DNA of 64,000 bases from Weissella confusa (GTDB taxonomy: Bacteria; Bacillota; Bacilli; Lactobacillales; Lactobacillaceae). The notes under the pieces were generated by a model. It was not told the DNA's origin. It saw only the letters and a program-made list of their open reading frames with translations, and ran no database searches. Numbering within the stretch: position 1 is the first letter of the stretch; each line of letters opens with the position of its first letter. A program made the translations under genes and the position numbers. Below, piece after piece: positions 25,258 to 34,058 of the stretch. Location of the stretch: contig CP168942.1 of NCBI GenBank assembly GCA_041871065.1, forward strand, positions 2,078,501-2,142,500, given 5' to 3'.

Positions 25258-28200
25258 TTAAGCTTCGTTCTTCATATCCTTCTTACGCTTCAACAATGCA
25301 AGTCCCATTGCCAACAATCCAGCAATCACTGCGAACAACGTACCGATTCCACCAACAAGTGGGAAGATTGACTTCTCGTAGTTCTTGATTTGGACGTTAC
25401 CAACACCAATGTGTCCAGCAGAATCTGCATTTCCAGTAATCGCATCGTCAGATACTTGACCATTCAACAACTTGTACTCATCCTTAACGCCTTCGTATGC
25501 AGCCATATCTGCCTTGTAGTCGGCAAGCAATTGCTTCGCCTCTGAATTCTTTAACTCATACTTTGACTCAAGATCAGCAACAATAGCATCGTCACCGATA
25601 GAACCAAGTGATGTGATGTAATCGTATGCTGGGTTCATCAAGTAGAACTTAATTTGGTCGACAGTTTGGTACCCCTCAGGAGTCTTCGTTTCAGTCAAAG
25701 TGTAAGGTCCCGTTGCCAAACCGCAGTATTGGAAGTAACCCTTATCGTCCGTTACGTGAGTCGTTGCAAGAGCAGGGTATACCGTCCAAAGAACGTCTCC
25801 CATTTCCGTTGTCTTATCCATCTCGTCTACTGGCAAACCGTTCTCATCAAGGTGAGCGAAGTATACTGTTTGACCAGAGTGTAGTCCATCCGTTTGCTTT
25901 TGTAGGACGTTGTACATTGCAACTGCCAAATCATTTTGTGATGGGTTAGAATCAGCCAACAAAGTAGCCAAAGCGGCCTCTTGGTCATTGTTAGTTACTT
26001 GCCAAGTTCCGTTAGCCTCACCATATGCCTTCAAGTCTTCCGCCATTTGTGCCAAAACTGGAATTGCAGCTGGGTCAAGATCTGATGCTGAAGTAATCAC
26101 AGCGTCAGTTTGTGCACCACTAGCTAGCATGTGCGCAATTCCGCTGTATTGGTTCAAGAAACGATCGTATTGTGTGCTATCACCCTTAATATCAGCATCC
26201 GTCAATACACGAGAAAGGTCAAATCCTGCGCCCGCCAATGGTTGATCATCCCCATCAGTCTTTACGAATTCCCAACCAGCATCAAATGTCTTTGATGAGT
26301 CTTCTGGCTTGTCAGGAGTTCCGTTCACTGGCTTTGATGTCAATTGCGCGTCGTTGTTGATAGTACCAACGGTTGCTGATGAATTCAATTGTGCATTCAT
26401 AACAACACGCATTGCTGAATCCTCAGTAGACTTATCGTTTGCTAGACTACCAGATACAAGAGCCTCAGCAAGCTTGTTTCCTGACAAATCACCAGTTGTT
26501 GCATTTGGTGTCAATGTAATAGTAAACTCACCTGATTCAGGGTCTACAACAGCTCCACCGCCAGCTGGCATCGTGTATGTTGAAGGCTCACCAGAAACTG
26601 TGAAGAAGTCATCAACATCACCCCATGAAGCATCCCAACCTGAAGCAGCTTCAATCACTGGGTGATATCCCTTAGACGCGTCGTACGATCCACTAAATCC
26701 ACCGTCAGTGTCTTGACTTACCCAGTCGCCGGCACCGCCATTCGCCTTCGTATCCCAAACTTGCAACGTTACCTTAGCTAATGGAGTGAATGTCGTTCCA
26801 TTCCATGCACCCAACGTAAAGTCAGTGATATCGATTTGGTGATCAAATGTATCTGTTACTGAGTATTGTGAGTATCCACCAGCGGCAGCCAAATTTCCGT
26901 TTACTTCAGTATCAACTGAGTATTGGAAGGCCTCACCACGTGAAAGACCAACCTTGAAATCATTGTCATCAAAGACTGTGAAATCAGGCGCAGCACCATT
27001 TACATCAACTGGATTTTGAACGTTGATTTCCTTGTCAATTCCTGGCTTATCCCAGTTATCTACATTCAAAACACCGTTAACAAAGTATACCGTCTTGTCA
27101 TTTGCATTCGTATCAGTTGGATCAGTCATTTGCGTCTCAACAACGTGAACTGTGGCATCTTCTGAATAGCCACCCGCCTCTACATCATCTGAGAATGCAT
27201 TTGTTACATCTGATTCCATTACGATGTAAGTCTTGTTCGCCTCAACGTTGCTAAACTTAGCCTTTCCATCCTCACCAGTCGTTGCTTCTTGGACAGTAGT
27301 GATACCTGAGAACTGAGCCTTCAATGCCGCAATCAAATCAGCTGTGTTCAGCTTAATGCGTGCTTCATCCTTAACAAAGGCTTGAACTTGATCAGACGTC
27401 ACGCCAGTTGGAAGCTCGAACATAATAAATTCAGCATCTTCAACAGGCTTGTTCGTTTCACCGTCCACCTTTTCAACAGTCAAATCACCTGTTTCGGCGT
27501 AGTCCTTTGGATACAAGTTAACCGCCGTTGCTGACGAATTACCAAACCATCCACCGCTCTCCTTCATCATTGGCAAGTTCAATACCATAGGAACAGCGCT
27601 CGTCAATGACGTATCAGTTCCAGGGTGATCCGTTTCAAAAATAATCCACTCATTTGAACCAAGATTATCGAACGTCGCATCGCCATGCTCATCCGTTGTT
27701 TGTGTCTGTGTTTTCGCAGAATCAAGTGTACCATCCGCCTTAGTGGCAGCTGCTGCGAGAGCTGCTTGCACATCATCAATCAAACTACTCTTGTTCATGT
27801 CAAACACAATTGACCATGAACTAACAGTATCTTTCAAAGGCGTTGTGATATTTGACTTTTGGGGTGCATCTTCAGCGTTATTTACAGTGTCAAGCACATC
27901 TGCCCATGTAACGTTCGTTAGGGCTGTGATAACATCTGCACTCAACCGTGCCTTTTGGTCACCAGACAACGCATCAAGAATCTTTGTCGTTGAAATTGTT
28001 GGTTCATCGCCTAGACTAAATCCTGAGATCACATCACCAGGCAAAGCATACGCCGTAAATACGTAACCATCCTTAGCCTTTTCCCAACCTTCAGTATTTG
28101 GTGATACATCAAATGGGTTACCAGTAACTTCACCATTTCCCCAGTAGTAGTCATTCCCCTTGTCAGTTGCATTCAAGTACTTGTGTACAGTAACATCAGT

Positions 28201-28326
28201 CAACATCGTTGATGTCTTCCCTTGATCGTTAACAGCATCAGCAAGAGCATTCCCAATAGGTCCAGCCCCAAAAGCAATAGGTGCAACGATTGTTGAAATC
28301 AACAAAGCATTCTTCCATTTAGCCAT
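25258..28326 (-). CDS. Pilin subunit 2, SpaA-like with FPLVG sorting motif
   Basis: This 1022-aa pilin has signal peptide MAKWKNALLISTIVAPIAFG, almost the same as pilin 1. The pilin motif NLYPKDY lies near residue 275. A CnaB domain (DLTVEKVDGETNKP), a middle domain (YSQYSVTDTFDHQI) and a last CnaB domain (WEFVKTDGDDQPLAGAGFDL to YTLTETKTPEGY) follow. A tail of about 80 residues leads to SIFPLVGGIG, a hydrophobic stretch and KRKKDMKNEA. The sorting motif is FPLVG instead of LPxTG. Its only Cys is in GYFQYCG. Its large size would suit a tip or ancillary pilin. Confidence 0.87.
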   Translation of the reverse strand: MAKWKNALLISTIVAPIAFGAGPIGNALADAVNDQGKTSTMLTDVTVHKYLNATDKGNDYYWGNGEVTGNPFDVSPNTEGWEKAKDGYVFTAYALPGDVISGFSLGDEPTISTTKILDALSGDQKARLSADVITALTNVTWADVLDTVNNAEDAPQKSNITTPLKDTVSSWSIVFDMNKSSLIDDVQAALAAAATKADGTLDSAKTQTQTTDEHGDATFDNLGSNEWIIFETDHPGTDTSLTSAVPMVLNLPMMKESGGWFGNSSATAVNLYPKDYAETGDLTVEKVDGETNKPVEDAEFIMFELPTGVTSDQVQAFVKDEARIKLNTADLIAALKAQFSGITTVQEATTGEDGKAKFSNVEANKTYIVMESDVTNAFSDDVEAGGYSEDATVHVVETQMTDPTDTNANDKTVYFVNGVLNVDNWDKPGIDKEINVQNPVDVNGAAPDFTVFDDNDFKVGLSRGEAFQYSVDTEVNGNLAAAGGYSQYSVTDTFDHQIDITDFTLGAWNGTTFTPLAKVTLQVWDTKANGGAGDWVSQDTDGGFSGSYDASKGYHPVIEAASGWDASWGDVDDFFTVSGEPSTYTMPAGGGAVVDPESGEFTITLTPNATTGDLSGNKLAEALVSGSLANDKSTEDSAMRVVMNAQLNSSATVGTINNDAQLTSKPVNGTPDKPEDSSKTFDAGWEFVKTDGDDQPLAGAGFDLSRVLTDADIKGDSTQYDRFLNQYSGIAHMLASGAQTDAVITSASDLDPAAIPVLAQMAEDLKAYGEANGTWQVTNNDQEAALATLLADSNPSQNDLAVAMYNVLQKQTDGLHSGQTVYFAHLDENGLPVDEMDKTTEMGDVLWTVYPALATTHVTDDKGYFQYCGLATGPYTLTETKTPEGYQTVDQIKFYLMNPAYDYITSLGSIGDDAIVADLESKYELKNSEAKQLLADYKADMAAYEGVKDEYKLLNGQVSDDAITGNADSAGHIGVGNVQIKNYEKSIFPLVGGIGTLFAVIAGLLAMGLALLKRKKDMKNEA

Positions 28327-28406
28327 ATAGCATATCTCCTTAAAAATACAATCTACCCACTCGTGGCTCGATTTGTTTGTTTTTTCTTTACTCTATAATT
28401 GTGCCG

Positions 28407-28446
28407 AAAAAAAATACCCAAACTGCTATATGCACGTTTAGGTATT
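28407..28446 (-). terminator. Hairpin with oligo-T ahead of pilin 2
   Basis: AATACC.AAACGTGC/GCAGTTT.GGTATT on the minus strand is followed by eight T (28407-28414), about 85 nt before the pilin 2 ATG and 80 nt after the pilin 1 stop. It is closely similar in sequence to 31495-31532. Confidence 0.82.
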
Positions 28447-28525
28447 TTACATCTTATGTGTTTTATTACAGGTTTGTTACAGCTGTTTTTGAAAAAACTC
28501 TGAAATTGTGGATTTTTTTAGCGAC

Positions 28526-31426
28526 TTAGTTTTCGCGCATATCCGTCTTACGCTTGATGTATGAGGCGATCATTGCAATTGCTCCGATGAAGAACAAGCT
28601 CAACGCACCAACTCCACCAACAACTGGCAATACTGACTTCTTGTAGTTCTTGATTGAAGCCCAGTTATCTTCAGCCGTTGCATCTTCACCAACGCGGCCA
28701 GTGATTTGGTTATCAAATGGCATTTGTTGGTTATCACCAGCAGACGTTACCGTTGGGTACTCCTTGTTCTTAGCAGTACCATCAGCATTCACATAGAATG
28801 AATCGTTAGCACCAATTGTGAACTTCAAGTCATCCATTTGCTTGTAACCCTTAGGTGTGATTTCTTCGTGCAAGACGTAGTTACCATCGGCAACTCCACA
28901 GTATTGGAAGTAACCACGATCAACACCAGACAAGTGGGTCGTTGCCCAACGCTTATCCGTTACCCAGTAGATATCACCCATTTCCATGTGTGAATCCATG
29001 GCATCAACGATTGGTTGCTTGTTGCCACTTGCATCAGCTGCTGCCGTCAAGTGAATGAACCAAACAAATGTTTCTGATCCATCGGCAACCGCCTTACGAA
29101 GGACATCCGCTTGACCATCCAAGTAATTCGTTACTTGGGTAATCTTAGCAGCGTTGTTACCAGTGAATCCCATCTTGTCGGCCATGTGAATCTTGGTCTC
29201 ATCAGATACGACGTTTCCGTTGTTCTTGTTACCAATCAATTGAGAGATAACATTTTCAACGTTTTCCTTCGTTACCAAACGGCCCAAGTCAAATCCGGCA
29301 CCACTGACTGGGTTACCCTTCGAGTCAGTCTTTTGGAATTCCCAACCAACCGCGTTCGTTTGTGATTGGTCGTACATTGAACCTGATACGAACCCGTTAT
29401 CATACTTGAACGTAACGAAGTTGTTAATCATGTTCGTTTGAGGCGTTACACCTTCAGTAACATTCTTGTTTGTGCCACCAACGTTTGCTTGTGCAGCTGA
29501 GTTCGTTTGCGCGTTCATCTTAAATACGATACTTGATGAAACACCTTGCTCCGTCAATGCGCCGAACTTCGTCAAGTGAGAATAATCTTGCAAGAACTTC
29601 TCACTGAAGTCGATGTTCATCTCACCGTTCTTCAACTTTGTTGTGTCACCCTTGGCATCAAATTGAACAGCTTGGTTCTTGGCATCAAATGAGTATTGAC
29701 CGTTGAACCCGTACATGTGAATCAAGTTAGCTGAAATCCAAGCTGTTTGATCCTTCAATGATTGCTTGTATTCAGGATCCCCTTCAGCATAAACAGTTCC
29801 TGGATAGTTAAAGGCATCAGCTGCGTCTTGGTTGTAGAACTTAAATGAAACACCCGTTCCCTTATCAGTATCATAAGGCGTTGATGGTTGGTGCAATCCG
29901 TCTGTCGTTGAGTGGTCAGGTGTGTCACCGTCAGGGTCGACGGCTTGAATCAATGGCACAAGTCCTTCTTCTTCGCTACCCAAATCAACAACGCCACCTT
30001 CACCGAAGCGACCGTACATTGTCCAACTGTTGATGTTCACTTGGTATGGAATGTTATCCGTGATACCAAACTTTGTGTATGTGCCCAAATCGGCGTTCGT
30101 TTCAAGGTCAACCGTGTAGTTGTAGGCCTTACCACGAGAAACTCCAAAATCCGTATCGTTATCAACGAATGTTTGACTATAATCGGCATTCTTGTTGTCG
30201 TAGATTGGGTTACCTTCCTTGTCGTAACCGTTAACAATCAAATCAGTTACGGCTGCCGGCTTCAAGACATTGATGTCCTTGTCTAGGTCAGGTTCGTCAT
30301 AGTTGGCGAACTTGTAGACACCACCGTGACGGTAAACTGACGTGTCGTTCGCATCTGTTCCAACCGTCAAATCATCCTTATCATAACCATCGCTGGCTGG
30401 ATCAATGTTAACCTCTTGTAGCTTACCGTTGACCAAGTATCCCTTTGGCGCTTGCAACTCAAGCACAAAGTATTGGGCACCTGGCTTCAAGTTCGTGAAC
30501 TTGTAACCCTTGTCAGTCGTCACACCTGAATACAACAAGTCTACACCAGTTGCTTCATGCGCCTTGATCCATGCCAAGATGTCATCGCTTGACTTGCTCA
30601 ACAAACCAGCCTTAATTGCTGCTTCCAAGTCAGTCTTTCCTTGATCTGTCAAATCAAACAAACCAATCAAAGCACCGGCAACACCAGCCTTCTTTGTGTC
30701 TCCGTCTTCCTTAACAACAGTTAGGTCAGCCGTATCCGTGTAATTCTTTGGATACAAGTTCAATGGCGTTGATGTACCGAACCAGCCTTCCTCATCCAAC
30801 ATTGGTAAGCTCAAGACCATTGGTGCGGCACGCGTTTCTACATCTGGCTTCTTAGTATCTTCCAAGATAATCCAGTTACCATTCGTCAAATCGTTTGTTG
30901 TTTCACCATCTGCATTGGTCTTTCCAAAAGGAACTGTTGCGTACTTTGCATCTTCCATTGCGGCACGCAATTGATCTTCATTCATGTTAGCAGTTGCAGT
31001 GAACTCGATGGCATAATCCAACTTGTTAGATGAACCTTCCTTATAAGCCGTAATGTCAGCTCCAGGAGTTACCTTCAAAACTGAATTCCAAGCTACCTCA
31101 GTCCCAGGAATCTTATCCCCGGTAATAACCGGCTCACCATCCTTCAATGAGATAACTGACTTAGGAATGCTGAACGCCGTAAACTTAACATCAGCTTCTC
31201 CAACCCACTTATTCTCATCAAACCAGTTTGTTGCCTTACCATTTCCCCAGTACACGGCTTCTGAATCGCCGTTTGTTGTACCGTTACCCTGTTGCATCTT
31301 CTTGTGCAAAACCACCGTTGTACCTTCAGTACCTGGTCGATCTGCTTGCGCAAAGGCGTCACCCACACCAAACGCAATCGGCGCCACAATCGTACTAATT
31401 AAAGCAATATTTTTCCACTTCGCCAT
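28526..31426 (-). CDS. Pilin subunit 1, SpaA-like with LPVVG sorting motif
   Basis: This 966-aa pilin has signal peptide MAKWKNIALISTIVAPIAFG, pilin motif NLYPKNY near residue 222, and a CnaB domain with E-box YFVLELQAPKGYL. A middle isopeptide-type domain (FGITDNIPYQVN) and a last CnaB domain (WEFQKTDSKGNPVSGAGFDL to LHEEITPKGYK) follow. It ends KKSVLPVVGGVG, a hydrophobic segment and KRKTDMREN. The sorting motif LPVVG lacks the Thr of LPxTG. Its lone Cys is in GYFQYCG, as in both other pilins. It is the first pilin gene in the direction of transcription. Confidence 0.88.
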   Translation of the reverse strand: MAKWKNIALISTIVAPIAFGVGDAFAQADRPGTEGTTVVLHKKMQQGNGTTNGDSEAVYWGNGKATNWFDENKWVGEADVKFTAFSIPKSVISLKDGEPVITGDKIPGTEVAWNSVLKVTPGADITAYKEGSSNKLDYAIEFTATANMNEDQLRAAMEDAKYATVPFGKTNADGETTNDLTNGNWIILEDTKKPDVETRAAPMVLSLPMLDEEGWFGTSTPLNLYPKNYTDTADLTVVKEDGDTKKAGVAGALIGLFDLTDQGKTDLEAAIKAGLLSKSSDDILAWIKAHEATGVDLLYSGVTTDKGYKFTNLKPGAQYFVLELQAPKGYLVNGKLQEVNIDPASDGYDKDDLTVGTDANDTSVYRHGGVYKFANYDEPDLDKDINVLKPAAVTDLIVNGYDKEGNPIYDNKNADYSQTFVDNDTDFGVSRGKAYNYTVDLETNADLGTYTKFGITDNIPYQVNINSWTMYGRFGEGGVVDLGSEEEGLVPLIQAVDPDGDTPDHSTTDGLHQPSTPYDTDKGTGVSFKFYNQDAADAFNYPGTVYAEGDPEYKQSLKDQTAWISANLIHMYGFNGQYSFDAKNQAVQFDAKGDTTKLKNGEMNIDFSEKFLQDYSHLTKFGALTEQGVSSSIVFKMNAQTNSAAQANVGGTNKNVTEGVTPQTNMINNFVTFKYDNGFVSGSMYDQSQTNAVGWEFQKTDSKGNPVSGAGFDLGRLVTKENVENVISQLIGNKNNGNVVSDETKIHMADKMGFTGNNAAKITQVTNYLDGQADVLRKAVADGSETFVWFIHLTAAADASGNKQPIVDAMDSHMEMGDIYWVTDKRWATTHLSGVDRGYFQYCGVADGNYVLHEEITPKGYKQMDDLKFTIGANDSFYVNADGTAKNKEYPTVTSAGDNQQMPFDNQITGRVGEDATAEDNWASIKNYKKSVLPVVGGVGALSLFFIGAIAMIASYIKRKTDMREN

Positions 31427-31494
31427 ATCGCTATCTCCTTAAGCATTTATATCATTTAATAATTTCGATATTCTCTTACGCCTATCAGTTTCGC

Positions 31495-31532
31495 AAAAAA
31501 AAACACCCAAACTGCAATGTGCACGTTTGAGT
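31495..31532 (-). terminator. Hairpin with oligo-T ahead of pilin 1
   Basis: The minus-strand stem pairs ACTCAAAC..GC with GC.GTTTGGGT, followed by nine T (31495-31503). It lies 84 nt after the DUF4811-like gene and about 70 nt before the pilin 1 ATG. Its sequence is nearly that of 28413-28446. Confidence 0.82.
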
Positions 31533-31615
31533 ATTTTTGAGTTTGTATGTTTAATTAGTGTTTATCGTCCGGTATTTTTGACGTTTCTGTCGCAACTGTT
31601 AAATAATTGTGCCCT

Positions 31616-32332
31616 TTATTGCCAACTTTGAATTTTTTCGTTCAAAGCCTTCTCAAGATTAGCTTGGCGCTCTGACTTTACCTTGTTCACAATTTCAGTT
31701 TGGAGCTTTTGTTGAGCGTCCTTATCCTTTAGGAAGTTCTCATCATCCTTGGCACGATCAGCAAATTGCTTTTTGACTTGGTTCGCAACTTCATCGGTAA
31801 TCCCGTTGTTGCTATCCTTGACCATCTTTTGCAATTCCTTGACCTGCGTTGATGTGAGCACATCCCAGTTCTTTGGCACCGTCAACACATAATTCGTCTT
31901 ACCAGTCTTCAACTTGGTTTCGCCAAAGAGCATGAAGCGGCTGAACAATGACTTGGCTTGGTACGTCGTCACAATCGTTTCCAACGTGGCCTTATCACCC
32001 GTCTTAACGGTCGTTTCAGCGTTTTGCGTCAACGTTTGGTAAGCCTTGTTACCGACCTTGTAAGTGTAGCGGTTTTCACCGTTGCTACCCTTTTCAGTGG
32101 TAATAAACTTGAAGTCCAACAATTCTGATGCTGGCTTAATTTCTTGGGTCTTATCTAGTGGCACCTTCGTCAACAAAAAGTTTGAGTGATGCGCCGTATA
32201 CAAACCAACGCCCATCAAAACGGCCAACACTGTACCGATAATAATCGGTACCCATCGAATCGAATCATGCTTAACTGAACGCAAAATGCCAACAACCACA
32301 ATAACGATTCCTAATACCAACAACAAAATCAT
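31616..32332 (-). CDS. DUF4811-like membrane protein
   Basis: This 238-aa protein has two membrane segments near the N-terminus (residues 2-17 and 28-47). An outward-facing domain (about 55-160, KFITTEKGSNGENRYTYKVG) and a lysine/glutamine-rich, probably coiled-coil tail (165-238) follow. The pattern matches what I recall of DUF4811 proteins of lactobacilli; their function is not known. It lies 46 nt after a small membrane protein gene and just before the pilus cluster, so it might be co-transcribed with the pilins through the leader terminator. Confidence 0.6.
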   Translation of the reverse strand: MILLLVLGIVIVVVGILRSVKHDSIRWVPIIIGTVLAVLMGVGLYTAHHSNFLLTKVPLDKTQEIKPASELLDFKFITTEKGSNGENRYTYKVGNKAYQTLTQNAETTVKTGDKATLETIVTTYQAKSLFSRFMLFGETKLKTGKTNYVLTVPKNWDVLTSTQVKELQKMVKDSNNGITDEVANQVKKQFADRAKDDENFLKDKDAQQKLQTEIVNKVKSERQANLEKALNEKIQSWQ

Positions 32333-32378
32333 GCTATCTTCCTCCGGCTCTTAATATAACTAGTATATCAAAGTCGGC

Positions 32379-32684
32379 CTACTTTTTGTCCTTTGTGCGC
32401 AAGGCATGGGCATAAATTATCAAAGCCCACACGCAAAGCAAGGTAATCATGAACGGAAACGCCGTCTTCTTCACCATCGTCATATCTTCCCCATTGATGA
32501 TGTCGCGCGCACGAATGCGGGTGTCCAAGCTTGGCGTGTCTAAAACTTTTTCGTCCAAAATTAATTCTGGTGTTTCATACAACGTTGATTGACTCAACTC
32601 CGACCGATTGTCAGAGTGAGCGATCGTTGATACGCAACTCATGCTCACCAAGGCAAGCATAATCAGCAATACACGTTTCAACAT
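32379..32684 (-). CDS. Small membrane protein, 101 aa, unknown
   Basis: I do not recognise this protein. It has an N-terminal signal or membrane segment (MLKRVLLIMLALVSMSC), a short polar outer region (residues 22-70), a membrane segment (about 74-93) and a basic tail RTKDKK. The ATG at 32684 is preferred over the one at 32690 because GGGAG lies 6 nt before it. A possible promoter (TTTTCA-17-TATAGA) lies upstream. It is first in a putative unit with the DUF4811-like gene. Confidence 0.6.
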   Translation of the reverse strand: MLKRVLLIMLALVSMSCVSTIAHSDNRSELSQSTLYETPELILDEKVLDTPSLDTRIRARDIINGEDMTMVKKTAFPFMITLLCVWALIIYAHALRTKDKK

Positions 32685-32794
32685 TTCCATCTCCCTTTAA
32701 TATCTATCTTTCCAATGGTCTATACTACGTGACCTTCTTGTTGAAAATAAGATTAATTGATACTGAATTCAGGAGTAAATGTGAATTAAAATAT

Positions 32795-33853
32795 TTAATT
32801 TTGGATAGGGCGGAAATTAGACAGATAATACTGCAATGGCGCAAATTGTGGCGCGTAATCAACCGGTGAAACATCGGCACGAAGCACGTCTACAATCGCC
32901 ACATCCAGCGGTCCATCATTTGGCGACCAAAGGGTAATCCACGGCACTGCCGTACACCACGCTTCAAACATAGCGCCCATTAGGCCAGACTCTTCTGCAA
33001 TGGCGACCGTTGGCGTTTGCGTAATCAAACCGAACAGTAGTCCATGTATTTCATCTGTGATCAATACCTCGTAACCAGACATCGCACGCCAGCATTCACG
33101 CAGCGTTGTATCGCGCTTATGACCACTCAGATGCAAATGCTTGGTATTCAAGTAGTCTTCTTCCGTCACACGGCCAAAGAGGTCGCTAACCATCTCTCTG
33201 ACCTGTTCTTGCGTTGCCCGGCGGAAATCATTACCAGACGCATGCAACATCAACATAGCGCCATTTCTAGGCTTACGACTTGCTGCCAAACGCCCACTCA
33301 AGTGCAAAATCATATCTGGAATTAACATTGCTGGGCACAGCAATAATTGCGTTAAATCTTGTAGCGCTTTTTCATCACGCGCTAACATAACCATGCGCTC
33401 AGCTGTGTTATACACTTGCTTTGAAATTTCACGTTCGCGTACGCTGTTGAAAAACATTGATTGCGGTAATTGAATCATCGGTTGATCTTTCAACCAAGCC
33501 ACGACTGAACGGCGCAAATTCTCTTCAACCAATTCACGATCACCAATGATGCCACCACCATGGAGCAAAACCAAGTTGTCCGGTTGGATAATGCGATGAA
33601 TTAGCGGCAACGCTTCAGTTGTCGCCTCAGCTGGCACCTTCACAATTTGGTGTTCCGGCAAATTCGTTCGCAAAAACAATTCCGTGGCATACGAAACTGC
33701 GTGATCACCTAAGTCCCCGTGTTCTGGCATACCAATGTAGAAAACCGTAGGCAAGTTCATATCAAGATTTAAAAGTTGTTGTTTTAATTGTGGTCGAATC
33801 GTCCATCGCCACAAGATACGCTTATGTATCCATTCTCCAAATTTATTAACCAT
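32795..33853 (-). CDS. Polysaccharide pyruvyl transferase family protein
   Basis: This 352-aa protein of the pyruvyl transferase family (EpsO/CsaB-like) shows FYIGMPEHGDLGDHAV near residue 35, LLHGGGIIGD near 100, and the TDEIHGLLFGL motif near 280, where the conserved H sits. Such enzymes add ketal pyruvate from PEP to sugars of exopolysaccharide or wall polymers. No other exopolysaccharide genes are near, so the acceptor is unknown. It stands alone between the small membrane protein gene and xfp. Confidence 0.85.
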   Translation of the reverse strand: MVNKFGEWIHKRILWRWTIRPQLKQQLLNLDMNLPTVFYIGMPEHGDLGDHAVSYATELFLRTNLPEHQIVKVPAEATTEALPLIHRIIQPDNLVLLHGGGIIGDRELVEENLRRSVVAWLKDQPMIQLPQSMFFNSVREREISKQVYNTAERMVMLARDEKALQDLTQLLLCPAMLIPDMILHLSGRLAASRKPRNGAMLMLHASGNDFRRATQEQVREMVSDLFGRVTEEDYLNTKHLHLSGHKRDTTLRECWRAMSGYEVLITDEIHGLLFGLITQTPTVAIAEESGLMGAMFEAWCTAVPWITLWSPNDGPLDVAIVDVLRADVSPVDYAPQFAPLQYYLSNFRPIQN

Positions 33854-33939
33854 AGTATCTTCCCCGATTTTAAAGCTATCTTCTACTATGCCTGATAAAT
33901 GTGGGAGTTCTATGAAATTTTCAGTGCCAGGAACGACAA

Positions 33940-33981
33940 AAAGACCATTACTAAATCCCGAAAGAAATAGTAATGGTCTTT
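33940..33981 (-). terminator. Terminator of xfp
   Basis: A perfect 14-bp stem AAAGACCATTACTA/TAGTAATGGTCTTT is followed on the minus strand by TTTTTG, about 80 nt past the xfp stop codon. Confidence 0.87.
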
Positions 33982-34058
33982 AAGTTACCCTTTAACCGGC
34001 CGAAGCCAGCCTCAGGTCAATTTTTATTTCGCTTAGAAATTAATCGTACGGCAGTAGA

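Noticed and set aside
22325..31426. Pilin locus as a recent mobile insertion
   Set aside because: No transposase, integrase, direct repeats or tRNA lies at its edges, and the minus-strand operon layout continues through it. Base composition was not computed.
22692..31442. Many plus-strand open frames of 60-130 codons across the pilin genes
   Set aside because: They lack ribosome sites, lie opposite long clear minus-strand genes and show low-complexity translations. They are shadow frames.
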